Shown: piece by piece, positions 10,082 to 17,667 of the stretch | Numbering within the stretch: position 1 is the first letter of the stretch | Layout of the letters: each line of letters opens with the position of its first letter | Source: Acidimicrobiia bacterium | Lineage (GTDB): Bacteria; Actinomycetota; Acidimicrobiia; IMCC26256; JAMXLJ01 | Length of the DNA stretch: 33,557 nt | Reading direction: 5' to 3' | Assembly: GCA_035651955.1 (NCBI GenBank) | Contig: DASRES010000074.1 | Location: 1-33,557, forward strand | Position numbers and translations under genes: made by a program | Notes under the pieces: generated by a model | What the model saw: the letters and a program-made list of their open reading frames with translations, nothing else | Told to the model about the DNA's origin: nothing | Database searches by the model: none

Positions 10082-10087
10082 ATTCTA
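10082..10087 (-). promoter_or_regulatory. -10 element of the arg operon promoter (leaderless argC)
   Basis: On the minus strand TAGAAT is followed by six bases and then the argC GTG. This is the spacing expected when transcription starts at the A/G of the start codon. A -35 candidate, TTGCAT (plus-strand 10107-10112), stands at a long 19-base spacing and is weak. The AT-rich block stands out sharply in very GC-rich surroundings. No promoter mapping is available, so this is inference from pattern. Confidence 0.55.
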
Positions 10088-10113
10088 TTCAACATCGTGA
10101 ATAGAAATGCAAA
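10085..10113. promoter_or_regulatory. ArgR operator (ARG-box-like dyads) between argC and the divergent gene
   Basis: Two overlapping symmetries are visible. Bases 10085-10104 form a perfect inverted repeat, CTATTCA-acatcg-TGAATAG. Bases 10096-10113 read cgTGAATagaaATGCAaa, one base away from the half-site pair TGAAT-N4-ATTCA of the enterobacterial/Bacillus ARG box. The site covers the argC -10 element and also the start codon of the divergent MaoC-type gene. ArgR is encoded in the operon. Binding here would repress argC and possibly the divergent gene. Match to a lineage-specific ArgR consensus is not tested. Confidence 0.6.
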
Positions 10114-10915
10114 CGTCCTCACCGGCCTGGAGGTCGGCGACCGTTTCCCGGTGCTCGAGGTCACGGTGTCGCCCGCCGCGAACGAGCGCTACTGGACGGC
10201 CGCGGGCGTCGACCACCCGCTGCTGCGACGCGGGGCGCTCTACCCGCCGATCGCGGCGAACTTGACCGTGCTGCTCGTTCAGCAGACGGTCGGTGAGGCG
10301 CTGCTGCACACCGAGCAGACGCTCACGAGCCGGGCCGTCGGCACGGCCGGTGATCCGCTGCAGGTCGCCGGCACGGTGACCGAACGCGTCGCGCGCCGGG
10401 GACGTGAGTACGCGGTCGTGACCGCGACGATCGCCGGCGCCGCGGGAGAGCCGCTGTGGGAGAGCACCGCGACGTTCACGACCGCCCGCGCACCCGCGGC
10501 GCAACCGGGAAGCGGTGCCGCGCGGCCGGCTCCCGACCCGGTCCCGCCGGACGCGCGCCACCGGACGCTCCACCTCGACGCCGCGGCGCTCCGCGCGTAC
10601 TCACGGGCCGGGAACTTCCACTCCGATCCCGACGAGGCCCGCCGGCTCGGGATGCCGGGCCTCGTCGCGCAGGGCATGCAGGTGTGCGGGCCCGCGTACG
10701 GGATCGTGCTCGACGAGTGGGGCGAGGAGCTCCTCGCTTCCGGCACGTTCTCGGCGCGCTTCGTCGGCATGGTCGTCGAGAACCAGACCGTGGACGCCGC
10801 GGTCGAGCTCGGCCGGGACGGCAACCGCGCGCGATTCGACGTGCGCGACGACCGCGGCCGCGTCGCCGCCGTCGGCACGGCGTCGCGCGTCAGGCCGTCG
10901 GCGGCCCCGGGCTGA
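10097..10915 (+). CDS. MaoC-type double-hotdog dehydratase-like protein
   Basis: A 272-residue protein built of two hotdog domains joined by a Pro/Ala-rich linker (about residues 130-155). The N-terminal half resembles the FAS1-like/MaoC_N dehydratase domain; the C-terminal half carries NFHSDPDEARRLGMPGLVAQGMQ, the hydratase 2 signature region. (R)-specific enoyl-CoA hydratases use an Asp/His pair in a GD-x-NP-x-H pattern. Here the segment is RAGNFHSD (170-177): His175 is kept but the expected catalytic Asp is not in place, so activity is doubtful or altered. The GTG at 10097 is the only convenient start and sits inside the operator dyad, 21 bases from the divergent argC start, again without a visible ribosome binding site. 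The 3' end overlaps the convergent receiver/PAS gene by 26 bases. Substrate unknown. Confidence 0.75.
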   Translation: MNRNANVLTGLEVGDRFPVLEVTVSPAANERYWTAAGVDHPLLRRGALYPPIAANLTVLLVQQTVGEALLHTEQTLTSRAVGTAGDPLQVAGTVTERVARRGREYAVVTATIAGAAGEPLWESTATFTTARAPAAQPGSGAARPAPDPVPPDARHRTLHLDAAALRAYSRAGNFHSDPDEARRLGMPGLVAQGMQVCGPAYGIVLDEWGEELLASGTFSARFVGMVVENQTVDAAVELGRDGNRARFDVRDDRGRVAAVGTASRVRPSAAPG

Positions 10916-11663
10916 CGGGCTGCACGCGCCCGCGACGGCGACGTGCATGGGCGAGGAGCTCGACGGCGGGCGGGACGTGGGTGTCGCCGACCGGGTGGAC
11001 CGCACCGTCGACGAACGTCTCGCGGCCGTCGGGCGCGACTCGCGCCGCGACGATGACGGGGATGCGTGCGCCGTCGGTGCGTCGCACGTCCGTGCGCAGC
11101 TCGCGTACGACACCGGAGACGCGCAGCCGTCGTGCGAGCGCGCGCGCGTCGTCACGTCGCATCGCGAGGTGGCCGTTGTCGAGGAGTGACGCGACGAACG
11201 GGTTGGCGTCGACGACGAACAGGTCGTCGCCGCGGAGCACGGCGCGGAACAGACCCGCCGGCACGTGGTCGAACAGCGGGCGGAACCGGGTCTCGAGCTC
11301 GCGGGACGTGTTGCGCGCGCGGAGCAACGTGGTGATCCGGATGCGCAACTCGACCGGGTCGACGGGCGTCGGCGTGACGTCGTCGACCGCGCCTTCGTAC
11401 GCCTTGCTCGCGAGAGCCGCTCCGTGCCGGCCGGTCAGCACGAGCGCGGGCAGGAACACCGGGTGCTCCTCCGACCGCCGCTGCACGAGGCGGCGCCACC
11501 ATCGGTCGAGCGCGGCACCGTCGAGGATCGCGAGGTCGAACGGCACGACGAAGGGATCGACGCCCCGGGCTTCGGTGAGCGTGACGGCGAGCGGTGCGAC
11601 CGCGTCGGCCACCGCGTGCCGCGCCTCTCCCTGCCCACAGACGACCAGGATGCGATCGCCCAC
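10890..11663 (-). CDS. Degenerate receiver-PAS protein, putative regulator
   Basis: A 257-residue protein. Residues 1-118 look like a response-regulator receiver: hydrophobic strand ILVVCG, LAILDG with a possible phospho-acceptor Asp48, LPALVLTG with the conserved Thr, and VDDVTPTPVDPVELRIRITTLLRAR at the end. The acidic pair after strand 1 (usually DD) is replaced by CGQG, and the conserved Lys of the KP motif is Thr (TPTP). Phosphorylation is therefore unlikely, and the domain may be a pseudo-receiver. A PAS-like domain follows (about 126-215: LFDHVPAGLFRAV...FVVDANPFVASLL...RTDGARIPVIV). No DNA-binding or output domain is evident. The GTG start has an excellent AGGAGG ribosome binding site six bases upstream. 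It lies 145 bases downstream of pheT and may be cotranscribed or separate. Confidence 0.65.
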   Translation of the reverse strand: MGDRILVVCGQGEARHAVADAVAPLAVTLTEARGVDPFVVPFDLAILDGAALDRWWRRLVQRRSEEHPVFLPALVLTGRHGAALASKAYEGAVDDVTPTPVDPVELRIRITTLLRARNTSRELETRFRPLFDHVPAGLFRAVLRGDDLFVVDANPFVASLLDNGHLAMRRDDARALARRLRVSGVVRELRTDVRRTDGARIPVIVAARVAPDGRETFVDGAVHPVGDTHVPPAVELLAHARRRRGRVQPVSPGPPTA

Positions 11664-11808
11664 GCTGCCTCCTGCGGGCGTGACGGAACCGGCTCGCAGT
11701 GCCTCGTACCCCGCGTCGCCGCTCGTGTACCGCGAACCGCAAACGCGCCGTCACTGTGCGTGGCAATGCCCGCGTCGGACCGCCGAGATGTGGACGGAGC
11801 GCGTCGGC

Positions 11809-14193
11809 TCAGCCGCGTAGCTCGGCCCCGTGCGCGGTCACGACCGCGTCGATGCATCGCTGCCGGATCTCGGCGACCTCGGCGTCGGTCAGCGTCCGAT
11901 CGGGCGCGCGGAACCGCAGCGACCACGTCAGGCTCTTTCGACCGGCGCCGATGGCGTCCGAGCGGAACACGTCGAACAGCTCGACCGACTCGGCCAGCTC
12001 GCCGGCCGCGCGACGCAACGTTGCGCGGAGATGGCCCGCGGGCGTTGCCTCGTCGACGACGAACGCGAGGTCGATGCTCGACGCGGGATACCGCGACACC
12101 GGCCGGAGCGTCCGGCGCGTGCGCGACGCGTCGAGCAGCGCGTCCAGCTCGAGCTCCATCGCGACGACGGGCCCGTCGAGCGAGAAGCGCGCGACGACGT
12201 CGGGATCGACCTCGCCGAGCGCCCCGATCGGCGCGCCGTCGACGTACGCGACCGCCGCCCGTGCGGGATGCAGCGACGGCCACTCCCCCGGCTCGAGCCG
12301 CGCGTCGGCGAGGTGGAGCGCGGTGACGAGCTCGCACCATGCGTCGACGACGTCGAACGCGTCGACCGGGCGATCGGGCTCGTGCGGGCGACGGTGTTGC
12401 GCGCCCGACAGCAGCACCGCGACGCGGTCGCGCTCGTCGGGCAACGGGCCCGCACCTTCGGGCGGCAGGAACACGTGCCCCACCTCGAAGAGCGCGAGGT
12501 CGCTCTGACCGTGCCCGGCGTTGAACGCGGCCGCGCCGAGCAGGCCCGGCAGCAGGCTCGGGCGGAGCAACGACTCCTCCGCGCGCAACGGGTTCTCGAG
12601 CTCGACGCCCTCCGGTGACAGCCCGGCGCGGGCGACGTCCGCGGGCGCGAGCAACGGCAGCGTGTACGCCTCGTCGTAGCCCATGCCGACGAGCACGTCG
12701 ACGACGAGCCGGCGCTCGTGCTGGCGCGCGGTCAGCCCGCCGGCGTGCTCGCCCGAGCTCGGAACATGACGCGCGATCGAGTTGTAGCCGACGCGACGCG
12801 CCACCTCCTCGACGAGGTCGACCTCGCGCTCGAGATCGGGACGGAACGTCGGGGTCACGGCTGTGCGCGTCGCACCGCTGCCCTCGAGGTCGATGCCGAG
12901 CGGCACCAGCGCCTCGCCGATCTCGTCGTCCGAGAGCTCGGTGCCGAGCAACGCGTTCACACGCGTCGTGCGGATCGTGATGCGGCGGGGCTCGATCGGT
13001 GCCGGGTACTCGTCGCACGCTCCCGGCGCGGGATCGGCCGCGGCCACGTCGACCAGGAGCTCGATCGCCCGGTCGGCGGCGCGCAGCACGCCGTTCGGAT
13101 CGACGCCGCGCTCGAACCGCGCGCTCGACTCCGTGCGCAGCCCGAGACGCTTCGACGTGCGACCGATCCCGACGGGATCGAAGTACGCCGATTCGAGCAG
13201 GATCTCGCGCGTCGAGTCGGTCACCTCGGACGACCCGCCGCCCATGATCCCCGCGATCGCCTGGGGTGCGCGCTCCGCGTCGCAGATGAGGAGGTCCTCG
13301 CGCTGCAGCACGCGCTCCGTACCGTCCAGCGTCGTCATCCGCTCGCCGTCGCGTGCGACGCGCACGACGATGCCGCGCCCGGAGAGCCGATCGAGGTCGA
13401 AGGCGTGCAGCGGTTGGCCGAGCTCGAGCAGCACGTAGTTCGTCACGTCCACCACGTTCGAGATCGGGCGCATGCCCGCGAGGGTGAGTCGCCGTTGCAT
13501 CCAGCGGGGCGACGGGCCGAGCGACACCGACGCGACGCGCGCGACGTAGCGCGGGCACGCACCGGGCGCCTCGACCGACAACGAGATGCCGCGCACGTCG
13601 CCGCCGACCTCGCTCGGCGGCGGGGTGGGCACGAGCAACGGCGTGTTGAAGGCGGCCGCCAGGTCGCGCGCGACGCCGACGATCGACATCGCGTCCGGAC
13701 GATTCGGCGTGATGTCGAGGTCGAGGACGACGTCGTCGAGGCCGAGGACCTCGCGCACGTCGGCGCCGAGGGGCGCGTCGTCGTCGAGGTGGAGGATCCC
13801 GGAGTGGTCGTCCCCGAGCCCGAGCTCACGCGCCGAGCACAGCATCCCGTCGGACTCGATCCCCGCGACGGGCTTGCGCTTCAGGGTCAGCCCCGGGATG
13901 CGCGCACCGACCGGCGCGTAGGGCACGACGTCGCCGGGCGCGACGTTGCGCGCGCCGCAGACGACGGTCGTGGTCGTGCCGCCCGCGTCCACGTCGACGA
14001 GCGTCAGTCCCTTCGTGCTCTTCGGGTGCTCGCGCACGTCGAGGACTCTCGCGACGACGACGCCCTCCACGTCGCGCCCCGGCTCGTCGAGGCCGTCGAC
14101 GACGAGGCCGAGCTGGTTGCACGCGTCGACGATCTCCGACGTCGACGCCGCGATCGGCGTGAACTCGCGCAACCACGAGAGCGGAACGAGCAT
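11809..14193 (-). CDS. pheT: Phenylalanine-tRNA ligase beta subunit PheT
   Basis: The 794-residue beta subunit of the alpha2-beta2 phenylalanyl-tRNA synthetase. Domains in order: the N-terminal EMAP/OB tRNA-binding domain (about 40-150, with VVCGARNVAPGDVVPYAPVGARIPG), the B3/B4 editing domain that clears Tyr-tRNA(Phe) (about 210-380), B5 (about 400-475, ending in TPTFRPDLEREVDLVEEVARRVGY), the catalytic-like core, and the C-terminal anticodon-binding FDX-ACB domain (from about 700, VSRYPASSIDLAFVVDE...LTWSLRFRAPDRTLTDAEV). The length is typical. The ATG overlaps the pheS stop by one base (TGATG), which favours equal production of the two subunits. Confidence 0.97.
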   Translation of the reverse strand: MLVPLSWLREFTPIAASTSEIVDACNQLGLVVDGLDEPGRDVEGVVVARVLDVREHPKSTKGLTLVDVDAGGTTTTVVCGARNVAPGDVVPYAPVGARIPGLTLKRKPVAGIESDGMLCSARELGLGDDHSGILHLDDDAPLGADVREVLGLDDVVLDLDITPNRPDAMSIVGVARDLAAAFNTPLLVPTPPPSEVGGDVRGISLSVEAPGACPRYVARVASVSLGPSPRWMQRRLTLAGMRPISNVVDVTNYVLLELGQPLHAFDLDRLSGRGIVVRVARDGERMTTLDGTERVLQREDLLICDAERAPQAIAGIMGGGSSEVTDSTREILLESAYFDPVGIGRTSKRLGLRTESSARFERGVDPNGVLRAADRAIELLVDVAAADPAPGACDEYPAPIEPRRITIRTTRVNALLGTELSDDEIGEALVPLGIDLEGSGATRTAVTPTFRPDLEREVDLVEEVARRVGYNSIARHVPSSGEHAGGLTARQHERRLVVDVLVGMGYDEAYTLPLLAPADVARAGLSPEGVELENPLRAEESLLRPSLLPGLLGAAAFNAGHGQSDLALFEVGHVFLPPEGAGPLPDERDRVAVLLSGAQHRRPHEPDRPVDAFDVVDAWCELVTALHLADARLEPGEWPSLHPARAAVAYVDGAPIGALGEVDPDVVARFSLDGPVVAMELELDALLDASRTRRTLRPVSRYPASSIDLAFVVDEATPAGHLRATLRRAAGELAESVELFDVFRSDAIGAGRKSLTWSLRFRAPDRTLTDAEVAEIRQRCIDAVVTAHGAELRG

Positions 14194-15242
14194 CAGAATT
14201 GCTCGAGGACGCGCACGTCGTCCTCGAAGAAGGTCTTGATGTGGTCGACGTCGAAGCGGTCCATGGCCATGCGGTCGAGCCCGAACCCGAACGCGAACCC
14301 GGAGTACTCCTCGGGATCGATACCGACGGCCTCGAACACGTTCGGGTCGACCATCCCGCAGCCGCCGAGCTCGATCCAGCCCGTCCGCGAGCAGACACCG
14401 CAACCGGCGCCGTCGCAGAACACGCACGTCACCTCGAACTCGGCCGACGGCTCGGTGAACGGGAAGTACGACGGTCGCAGCCGCGACTCCTTGTCGGGCC
14501 CGAAGTACGCGTGCGTGAACGCCTCGATCGTGCCGGCGAGGTCACCGAACGTGATCCCCTTGTCGACCACGAGGCCCTCGATCTGGTGGAACACGGGTGA
14601 GTGACGCGCGTCGAGCGTCTCCTTGCGGTAGCAGCGACCGGGCATGACGGTGTAGATCGGCGGCGTGCGCGACTGCATGACCCGGATCTGCACCGGTGAC
14701 GTGTGCGTGCGCAGCATCACCTGCTCGGGACGGCCCAGCTTCACGTAGAGCGTGTCCCACATCGAGCGCGCTGGGTGCGCGGGCGGCATGTTGAGCGCCT
14801 CGAAGTTGTAGAAGTCGGTCTCGACCTCAGGTCCCTCGGCGACCTGGAACCCGAGGCCGACGAACACGTCCTCGAGCTCGCGCTGCACCTGCGTGACGAG
14901 ATGCAGGTGCCCGCGGCGGCGGCCGTGGCCACCGACCGTCAGGTCGAGCCGGTCGCGCGCCAGCGACCGCTCGCGGTCCGCGGCCTGCAACGCCGCGCGG
15001 CGCTCGGCCACGATCTCCTCGACGCGCGACTGGAACGCGGTGAGCGCCTTCCCGACGACGGGACGCTCCTCGGACGCGAGCGACTTGATCGCGTCCTTGA
15101 CCTCGCTCGCGACGGAGCGCTTCTTGCCCACGTAGCGGCGCTCGATCTCCGTGAGCTCGTCGAGGGACGCCGCGCGCGCGACGTCAGCGGCCGCGGTGGT
15201 CGCGGCGTCGTCGAGGCGGGCCGTCGCGTCCGTCGCGTTCAC
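14193..15242 (-). CDS. pheS: Phenylalanine-tRNA ligase alpha subunit PheS
   Basis: The 349-residue catalytic alpha subunit, charging tRNA(Phe). An N-terminal coiled-coil arm that holds the tRNA (about residues 1-90) precedes the class II core: GFQVAEGPEVETDFYNFEALNMP (motif 1 area), RTHTSPVQIRVM and YRKETLDARHSPVFHQIEG (motif 2), and GFGLDRMAM (motif 3). The CxxC...CxxC insertion CVFCDGAGCGVC before TGWIE occurs in many bacterial PheS proteins. Two GTG starts are possible. GTG 15242 begins four bases after the methyltransferase stop and has a GAGG at suitable distance, so I prefer it. GTG 15257 would add five residues and overlap the upstream gene. The stop overlaps pheT. Confidence 0.95.
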   Translation of the reverse strand: MNATDATARLDDAATTAAADVARAASLDELTEIERRYVGKKRSVASEVKDAIKSLASEERPVVGKALTAFQSRVEEIVAERRAALQAADRERSLARDRLDLTVGGHGRRRGHLHLVTQVQRELEDVFVGLGFQVAEGPEVETDFYNFEALNMPPAHPARSMWDTLYVKLGRPEQVMLRTHTSPVQIRVMQSRTPPIYTVMPGRCYRKETLDARHSPVFHQIEGLVVDKGITFGDLAGTIEAFTHAYFGPDKESRLRPSYFPFTEPSAEFEVTCVFCDGAGCGVCSRTGWIELGGCGMVDPNVFEAVGIDPEEYSGFAFGFGLDRMAMDRFDVDHIKTFFEDDVRVLEQF

Positions 15243-15246
15243 GTCG

Positions 15247-16080
15247 TCACGCCTCACGACCCGCGCGCCGCTGGCGCGCCGCCTCGAACACGAGCACCGA
15301 GCACGCGACCGCGACGTTCAGCGACTCCGCCCGTCCGGCCATGGGGATCGTGACCCGCTCGTCGACCCGCGCCGTGACCGCATCGGGCAGCCCACGGGCC
15401 TCGCCGCCGACGACGATCGCGACGCCACCGCGCAGATCGCACGCGTCGTACGGCACGCCGCCACGCGCGACGGCCGCGACGCTCCGACGTCGTTGCGCGC
15501 CGAGCGCGTCGAGCACGTGCACCGGGTCCTCGCCCTCCACGACCGGGATACCGAAGATCGCACCGGCCGACGCGCGCAGCACCTTGGGGTTGTGCGGGTC
15601 GACCGAATTGCCGCAGAACACTAGTCCGGCACCCCCGGCAGCCTCGGTGCTGCGCACGATCGTCCCCGCGTTGCCGGGATCCGCGACGTCGACGGCGACG
15701 ACGACGGGCGCGCCCGCGTCGGCACAGCCGGTCGCGTCGTGCAGCGACGTGTCGCGCCACGTCGCGACCGCCACCACGGGCTGCGGCGTGACGGTCGACG
15801 CGACGCGCTCGAGGACCCCCGGCGCGACGACGCGCGTCGCGACGCCCGCATCGGCGAGTCGGTCCAGCAACCGGCGGTCAGCGCCGCGTGTCGCGGCAGC
15901 ATCGACGTACGCGGCGACGAGCGGTGCACCGCGGTCGAGCGCGCCGTCGACGAGCCGAGCCCCCTCGAGCACGACGGCGCGACGTCCGCGACGGGCGCGC
16001 CCGTCGCGGACGAGGGCGCGCAGCTCGCGGATCTCGTGGTGCCGCGGACCGAGCGGCGGCGTGCGCGGCGACGCGGTCAG
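15247..16080 (-). CDS. SPOUT (TrmH-family) 23S rRNA/tRNA 2'-O-methyltransferase, probable non-standard start
   Basis: A TrmH/SpoU-type RNA ribose 2'-O-methyltransferase of about 277 residues, in the place occupied by tsnR in mycobacteria. An N-terminal substrate-binding domain ([33 protein letters not shown]) leads to the trefoil-knot catalytic domain with motif 1 [13 protein letters not shown], motif 2 [11 protein letters not shown] and motif 3 [23 protein letters not shown]. The exact RNA target is unknown. The start is odd: between the rplT stop and the conserved N-terminal block there is no ATG, GTG or TTG in frame. The CTG at 16080-16078 overlaps the rplT stop (CTGA) and is the best candidate. 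The first GTG would delete the front of the substrate-binding domain, and upstream starts lie in rplT out of frame. Confidence 0.88.
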   Translation of the reverse strand: MTASPRTPPLGPRHHEIRELRALVRDGRARRGRRAVVLEGARLVDGALDRGAPLVAAYVDAAATRGADRRLLDRLADAGVATRVVAPGVLERVASTVTPQPVVAVATWRDTSLHDATGCADAGAPVVVAVDVADPGNAGTIVRSTEAAGGAGLVFCGNSVDPHNPKVLRASAGAIFGIPVVEGEDPVHVLDALGAQRRRSVAAVARGGVPYDACDLRGGVAIVVGGEARGLPDAVTARVDERVTIPMAGRAESLNVAVACSVLVFEAARQRRAGREA

Positions 16081-16436
16081 GCTGCGAGCGCCTCGCGCGC
16101 GGTCGCGACGAGCTTGGCGAACGCCCCCGCGTCGCGGACCGCGAGGTCGGCGAGCACCTTCCGGTCGACGTCGACGTCGGCCGCCTTCAGGCCCGCGATG
16201 AACCGCGAGTAGCTGATGCCGTGCTCGCGGCACGCGGCGTTGATGCGCACGATCCACAGCCGACGGAACTCGCCCTTGCGGGCGCGACGGTCCCGGTACG
16301 CGTACTGCAGCGAGTGCATGACCTGCTCGTTGGCCTTGCGGAAGCTGCGGCTGCGCGCACCCGAGTACCCCTGGGCCGCTTCGAGCACGGCCCGGCGGTG
16401 CTTCTTGCCGTGGACCGAGCGCTTGACCCTGGCCAT
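16077..16436 (-). CDS. rplT: 50S ribosomal protein L20
   Basis: The 119-residue L20 binds 23S rRNA early in large-subunit assembly. The sequence is classic from [38 protein letters not shown] onward, with the basic helical N-terminal arm and the globular C-terminal half ([21 protein letters not shown]). In other bacteria L20 or its leader element represses the infC-rpmI-rplT operon; whether that holds here is unknown. The ATG at 16436 has an AAAGGA Shine-Dalgarno. The 168-base gap to rpmI is large for this operon and is mostly the 63-bp tandem repeat. The stop overlaps the candidate CTG of the methyltransferase gene. Confidence 0.97.
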   Translation of the reverse strand: MARVKRSVHGKKHRRAVLEAAQGYSGARSRSFRKANEQVMHSLQYAYRDRRARKGEFRRLWIVRINAACREHGISYSRFIAGLKAADVDVDRKVLADLAVRDAGAFAKLVATAREALAA

Positions 16437-16455
16437 CGTCGTGATCCTTTCCTAT

Positions 16456-16581
16456 TTGGTCGACTCCGCTCCGGCGTCCCGGCCTCCGGCCACGCCTGCG
16501 CTTCGTCTTCCGGTCTGATTGGTCGACTCCGCTCCGGCGTCCCGGCCTCCGGCCACGCCTGCGCTTCGTCTTCCCGTCTGA
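16456..16581. repeat. Two-copy tandem 63-bp repeat between rpmI and rplT, each copy with a hairpin
   Basis: Units 16456-16518 and 16519-16581 match at 62 of 63 positions (one G/C difference near the end). Each contains GGCGT...GGCC-tcc-GGCC...ACGCC, which folds as a GC-rich hairpin with a CCC/GGG bulge. A 63-base unit equals 21 codons; on the minus strand each unit encodes TKRRRGRRPGRRSGVD-like basic peptide in one frame, but no start and ribosome binding site support translation. It lies inside the operon's transcript, where it could act as an mRNA processing, stability or attenuation element. It may also be a local copy of a dispersed genomic repeat. Confidence 0.93.
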
Positions 16582-16604
16582 CGCGATCGTGCGGAGCGGC
16601 CGAG

Positions 16605-16799
16605 CTACCGACCGAGCAGGCGCTCGACGTGCTTGCGGTCCCCGCCGGTCACCTCGGCGGGGCGCCCGAGCCGGCGCGTCCGCTTCGTCGGCTTCTTCTC
16701 GAGCAGGTGGGAGCGGAACGCCTTGCGCCGGCGGATCCGGCCCGTCCCCGTGATCGTGAACCGCTTCGCGGCGCCACGGTGGGTCTTCATCTTCGGCAT
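16605..16799 (-). CDS. rpmI: 50S ribosomal protein L35
   Basis: The 64-residue L35, beginning [31 protein letters not shown] and ending with KHVERLLGR, is a small very basic large-subunit protein. The ATG shares one base with the infC stop (TGATG at 16797-16801), giving tight coupling to IF3. The [17 protein letters not shown] segment is the conserved core. Length is as expected (about 64-66). Downstream comes the tandem repeat and then rplT. Confidence 0.96.
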   Translation of the reverse strand: MPKMKTHRGAAKRFTITGTGRIRRRKAFRSHLLEKKPTKRTRRLGRPAEVTGGDRKHVERLLGR

Positions 16800-17407
16800 C
16801 AGCGTGCTCCTGTCGCGTCCGCGGCGGCGGGCGCGGTCTCGGCGGGCTCCTCGCCACGCGCGGCGCGACGGGGCGCCGCGTTGGCGGTCGGCCTCTTGTT
16901 GGGGTGCAACACCATCGTCATGTTGCGGCCGTCCTGGCGGGGCGCCGACTCGACCACGGCGATCTCGGCGACCTGCTCGGCGATCCGGTTGAGGATCTTC
17001 AGCCCGAGCTCCGGGTGAGCCATCTCGCGACCGCGGAACATGATCGTGAGCTTCACCTTGTTGCCCTCGCCGAGGAAGCGCTCGACGTTCTTCATCTTCG
17101 TCTCGTAGTCGTGACCGGAGATCTTGGGCCGGAACTTCATCTCCTTGATGACGACGTTCGTGGCCCGCCGGCGCGACTCCTTCCGCTTCTGCTGCTGCTC
17201 GTACTGGTAGCGCCGGTAGTCCATGATCCGGCACACGGGCGGGTTCGCGTTCGGTGCGACCTCGACGAGATCGAGCTCCTGCTCCCGGGCGATCTGGAGC
17301 GCCTGCGGGAGCGGCTTCACCCCGAGCTGCTCACCCGATTCACTGATGAGACGGACCTCGCGGGCACGGATCCGGTCGTTGATCCTGGCTTCGTTCGCAG
17401 CAGCGAT
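16799..17407 (-). CDS. infC: Translation initiation factor IF-3, probable AUC start
   Basis: IF3 of about 202 residues; it binds the 30S subunit, keeps the subunits apart and checks start codons and initiator tRNA. The N-terminal domain ([33 protein letters not shown]...) and linker ([17 protein letters not shown]) are followed by the C-terminal 30S-binding domain ([26 protein letters not shown]...). A 30-residue Ala/Glu/Arg-rich tail ends the protein. The ATC at 17407-17405 lies eight bases after a strong AGAGGTG and directly precedes the conserved region, so it is the likely start. Rare AUU/AUC starts of infC underlie IF3 autoregulation in other bacteria. The nearest in-frame standard codon is a GTG at 17461, without a Shine-Dalgarno and inside a leader hairpin. 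Confidence 0.93.
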   Translation of the reverse strand: MAAANEARINDRIRAREVRLISESGEQLGVKPLPQALQIAREQELDLVEVAPNANPPVCRIMDYRRYQYEQQQKRKESRRRATNVVIKEMKFRPKISGHDYETKMKNVERFLGEGNKVKLTIMFRGREMAHPELGLKILNRIAEQVAEIAVVESAPRQDGRNMTMVLHPNKRPTANAAPRRAARGEEPAETAPAAADATGAR

Positions 17408-17432
17408 CTGAGCATCACCTCTCTCGTACGGA

Positions 17433-17477
17433 CCGCCTGCGAACGAGCAGGCGGCGGACACGGGAAGCGTCCGCCGC
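17433..17477 (-). promoter_or_regulatory. infC leader: two mutually exclusive hairpins
   Basis: Two perfect stems lie just before the infC ribosome binding site. Bases 17433-17440 pair with 17447-17454 (8 bp, 6-base loop). Bases 17451-17459 pair with 17469-17477 (9 bp, 9-base loop). They share 17451-17454, so both cannot form fully at once, which is the geometry of an attenuator or a ribosomal-protein leader. There is no U-run, so a Rho-independent terminator is not indicated. Regulation by L20 or IF3 is only inference. Confidence 0.5.
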
Positions 17478-17667
17478 GCGGAGGCCGGGGCCTGAGCACC
17501 AACGAACCCGGACGCCCGCGGGACCACGTGACCGTGGTGAGGGGGCCGGGTGGGGAAGAATCGGCGTGGCGGGTGCGCGGTGCGCCCCGGGGACCGGTTC
17601 GACCCACTTCCCATGTGACTGATGTGGGCAACTGGTGTGACGTGTTGCAGTGAGCGAGGTTACCAGC

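Noticed and set aside
11664-11808. Possible promoter or terminator between pheT and the receiver/PAS gene
   Set aside because: Only weak TTGCCA-like and palindromic fragments; nothing with convincing spacing or stem.
16456-16581. CRISPR-like array
   Set aside because: Only two directly abutting copies and no spacers.
16437-16604. Basic peptide (TKRRRGRRPGRRSGVD-like units) encoded in frame across the 63-bp repeat
   Set aside because: No start codon with a ribosome site precedes it; the frame is open because the repeat is a multiple of three and GC-rich. Kept as a nucleotide repeat only.
17317-17413. Short overlapping frame starting at an ATG next to the infC Shine-Dalgarno
   Set aside because: The ATG touches the SD sequence directly, leaving no spacing, and the product has no similarity; the AUC start of infC fits better.
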